From the NCBI RefSeq assembly GCF_038595055.1, contig NZ_CP152002.1, positions 266,501-330,500 of the forward strand: 64,000 nt of DNA. Direction: 5' to 3'. The DNA is from Paenibacillus sp. FSL R7-0345. GTDB taxonomy: Bacteria > Bacillota > Bacilli > Paenibacillales > Paenibacillaceae. The notes beneath the pieces were generated by a model. The model did no database searches. It saw only the letters and a list, made by a program, of their open reading frames with translations, and was not told where the DNA came from. Of the stretch, positions 62,872 through 64,000 are shown in pieces. Each line of letters begins with the position of its first letter. Position 1 is the stretch's first letter. Position numbers and translations under genes: made by a program.

Positions 62872-63876
62872 TTGGCGGCCAAAAATTACTATGATGCGCT
62901 TGGCGTAAGCAGGCAGGCAAGCAAACAGGAGATTAAAAAAGCTTACCAGAAGCTTGCAAAGCAGTGGCATCCCGATGTGAACAAGGCCCCGGAGGCGGAG
63001 GCCAGGTTTAAGGAGGCCGCGGAAGCCTACGAGGTGCTGGGCAATGAAGAGAAGCGGGCGGCTTATGATGAGGAGCTGCGCTACGGGGCATCCGGGTTCG
63101 GCTCAGCCGGGGGCCGGCGGACCGGCGGTCCGTCATCAGGTGGCGGGCAAGGCCCTTTTGGAGCAGGCCGGGAGTCTGCGTTCAGGGCCCGCGGCGCTTC
63201 TGCTTCCGGCAGCGGGATCGACGAGGATGAGCTGTTCGGGATGTTTTTTGGCAGCCGGGGAGCGGCGGACCGGGCGGGCTTTGATTTTTTTAGCGGAAGC
63301 GGCGGGGGCTTCGGCTTCAGCGGCGGCGGACGCGGTATGGCGCAGGCCCGGCTGGAGATTACGCTGGAACAGGCTTATAAAGGCGGCAACGTGAATGTTC
63401 AGGCCGGCGGCCGGGAGGTGGCGGTCAGTATTCCGCCGCGCTCACCGGAGGGAACTGTGATCGGGGTGCCGGGCGCGGCCGGCCAGAGTGAGGAGCTGCT
63501 GATCGTTCTGCAGCTTGCTCCGCATGATATTTACGGAATCGAGGACGGGGATCTGCTCGGCACGGTCGAGGTTGCGCCATGGCAGGCAGTGCTTGGCGGG
63601 GAAGCCAGAGTGCCGCTACCTGACGGCAGCAGCATTAAGCTGAAGATCCCGGCCGGAACGGCAAGCGGCCATACGCTGCGCATTCCGGGAAAGGGACTGA
63701 AGCGGCAGAACGGCACGAACGGCGACATCCTGTTCCGGATGGAGATTGTCATTCCGGCGGGTACGGACGAAGCGGAGAAGGCGCTCTACCGGAAGCTGGC
63801 TGAAGCCAGCAGCTTCCAGGCCGGAGTGAAACACGGAAGCAGCGGAAAACGGCGGCAAAAAGCGGCCACGGGCTAA
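62872..63876 (+). CDS. CbpA-type J-domain co-chaperone
   Basis: A 334-residue DnaJ-like protein. The J domain (residues 4-70) has [20 protein letters not shown] and the HPD motif in [13 protein letters not shown] Gly/Ser-rich linker follows (residues 75-155), then two C-terminal substrate-binding beta domains ([52 protein letters not shown]). The Cys-rich zinc domain of true DnaJ is missing, as in CbpA. It would stimulate a DnaK ATPase. TTG start with AAAGGAGAGG upstream. It precedes clpB by 24 bases, so they are probably co-transcribed. Confidence 0.93.
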   Translation: MAAKNYYDALGVSRQASKQEIKKAYQKLAKQWHPDVNKAPEAEARFKEAAEAYEVLGNEEKRAAYDEELRYGASGFGSAGGRRTGGPSSGGGQGPFGAGRESAFRARGASASGSGIDEDELFGMFFGSRGAADRAGFDFFSGSGGGFGFSGGGRGMAQARLEITLEQAYKGGNVNVQAGGREVAVSIPPRSPEGTVIGVPGAAGQSEELLIVLQLAPHDIYGIEDGDLLGTVEVAPWQAVLGGEARVPLPDGSSIKLKIPAGTASGHTLRIPGKGLKRQNGTNGDILFRMEIVIPAGTDEAEKALYRKLAEASSFQAGVKHGSSGKRRQKAATG

Positions 63877-63900
63877 ACATAAGAAAGGTGATGAATATAT

Positions 63901-64000
63901 ATGGATTTTAACAAGTTAACACAAAGGCTGCAGGAAGCGGTCGCTGCAGCACAATCGCTGGCGGCTGCTGCCGGGCATCAGGAGATTGACAATCTCCATC
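63901..64000 (+). CDS. clpB: ClpB disaggregase, N-terminal 33 codons only
   Basis: The first residues (MDFNKLTQRLQEAVAAAQSL and on) match the N-terminus of ClpB, the AAA+ disaggregase that works with DnaK. The gene runs off the window. AAAGGTGATG lies before the ATG. In Bacillota clpB is CtsR-regulated, in agreement with the CtsR boxes upstream of hsp20. Confidence 0.85.
   Translation, partial: MDFNKLTQRLQEAVAAAQSLAAAAGHQEIDNLH

Overview
The window looks like a chromosomal segment of a spore-forming Bacillota, most likely Paenibacillus. Base composition is moderate, ribosome binding sites are strong (GGAGG type), TTG and GTG starts are frequent, and the gene content fits: an SLH-anchored subtilisin, YesMN-type two-component systems, lplABC-like sugar ABC transporters without their own ATPase, a spore-coat transglutaminase, a BclA-like collagen protein and CtsR-controlled heat-shock genes. 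No rRNA, tRNA or CRISPR array was seen.

Layout. 1-5.3 kb: the 3' part of a very large cell-wall S8 protease. 5.4-10.9 kb: an HTH/TPR regulator, udk, a threonine-aldolase-like enzyme, an IS1182-type insertion sequence and a VOC protein. 11.1-14.8 kb: a three-gene polysaccharide cluster on the minus strand (GT2, pyruvyltransferase, flippase). 15.0-20.5 kb: an aldose-1-epimerase-like protein, an M20 amidohydrolase, alanine dehydrogenase and an AdeR/PucR-type regulator. 20.6-21.4 kb: spore transglutaminase. 21.4-26.4 kb: response regulator and sensor kinase divergent from a solute-binding protein. 26.8-29.1 kb: a collagen-like protein. 29.4-41.1 kb: a seven-gene carbohydrate operon (two permeases, binding lipoprotein, large secreted hydrolase, GH3, GH105 and an unassigned toroid-like protein that may be a lyase). 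41.2-43.0 kb: hflX with a long leader. 43.1-44.4 kb: a hypothetical protein and a broken lipoprotein gene. 44.9-49.5 kb: a SNF2 helicase and SWIM protein pair. 49.9-54.4 kb: a membrane AraC regulator, a TctC-type binding protein and a KdgT-type permease. 54.6-56.7 kb: an adaA-ogt-alkA repair operon with overlapping genes. 56.7-59.9 kb: an ECF sigma factor and its probable anti-sigma factor, a PhnB-like protein and a WYL regulator. 59.9-62.0 kb: a MocR-like regulator divergent from a GNAT. 62.0-64.0 kb: hsp20 with CtsR boxes, a CbpA-type J protein and the start of clpB.

How they work together. The 21-41 kb region reads as a polysaccharide utilisation locus for an oligosaccharide that yields unsaturated uronate. 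GH105 needs the product of a lyase, and the unassigned 575-residue protein is the best local candidate. The KdgT-type permease near 53 kb would fit the same uronate theme. The stress genes at the right end form one CtsR unit.

The most interesting signal is upstream of hflX. It consists of a promoter, a 14-codon ORF with a strong ribosome binding site encoding an Arg-x-Arg peptide, a second ORF starting six bases later and ending Arg-Arg-Leu-Arg-Leu, and an intrinsic terminator just before hflX. This is the layout of a leader-peptide attenuator that senses ribosome-targeting antibiotics. Other points of interest are a MocR protein whose PLP lysine position is Gln, an orphan TctC beside KdgT, and two families of structured intergenic repeats.
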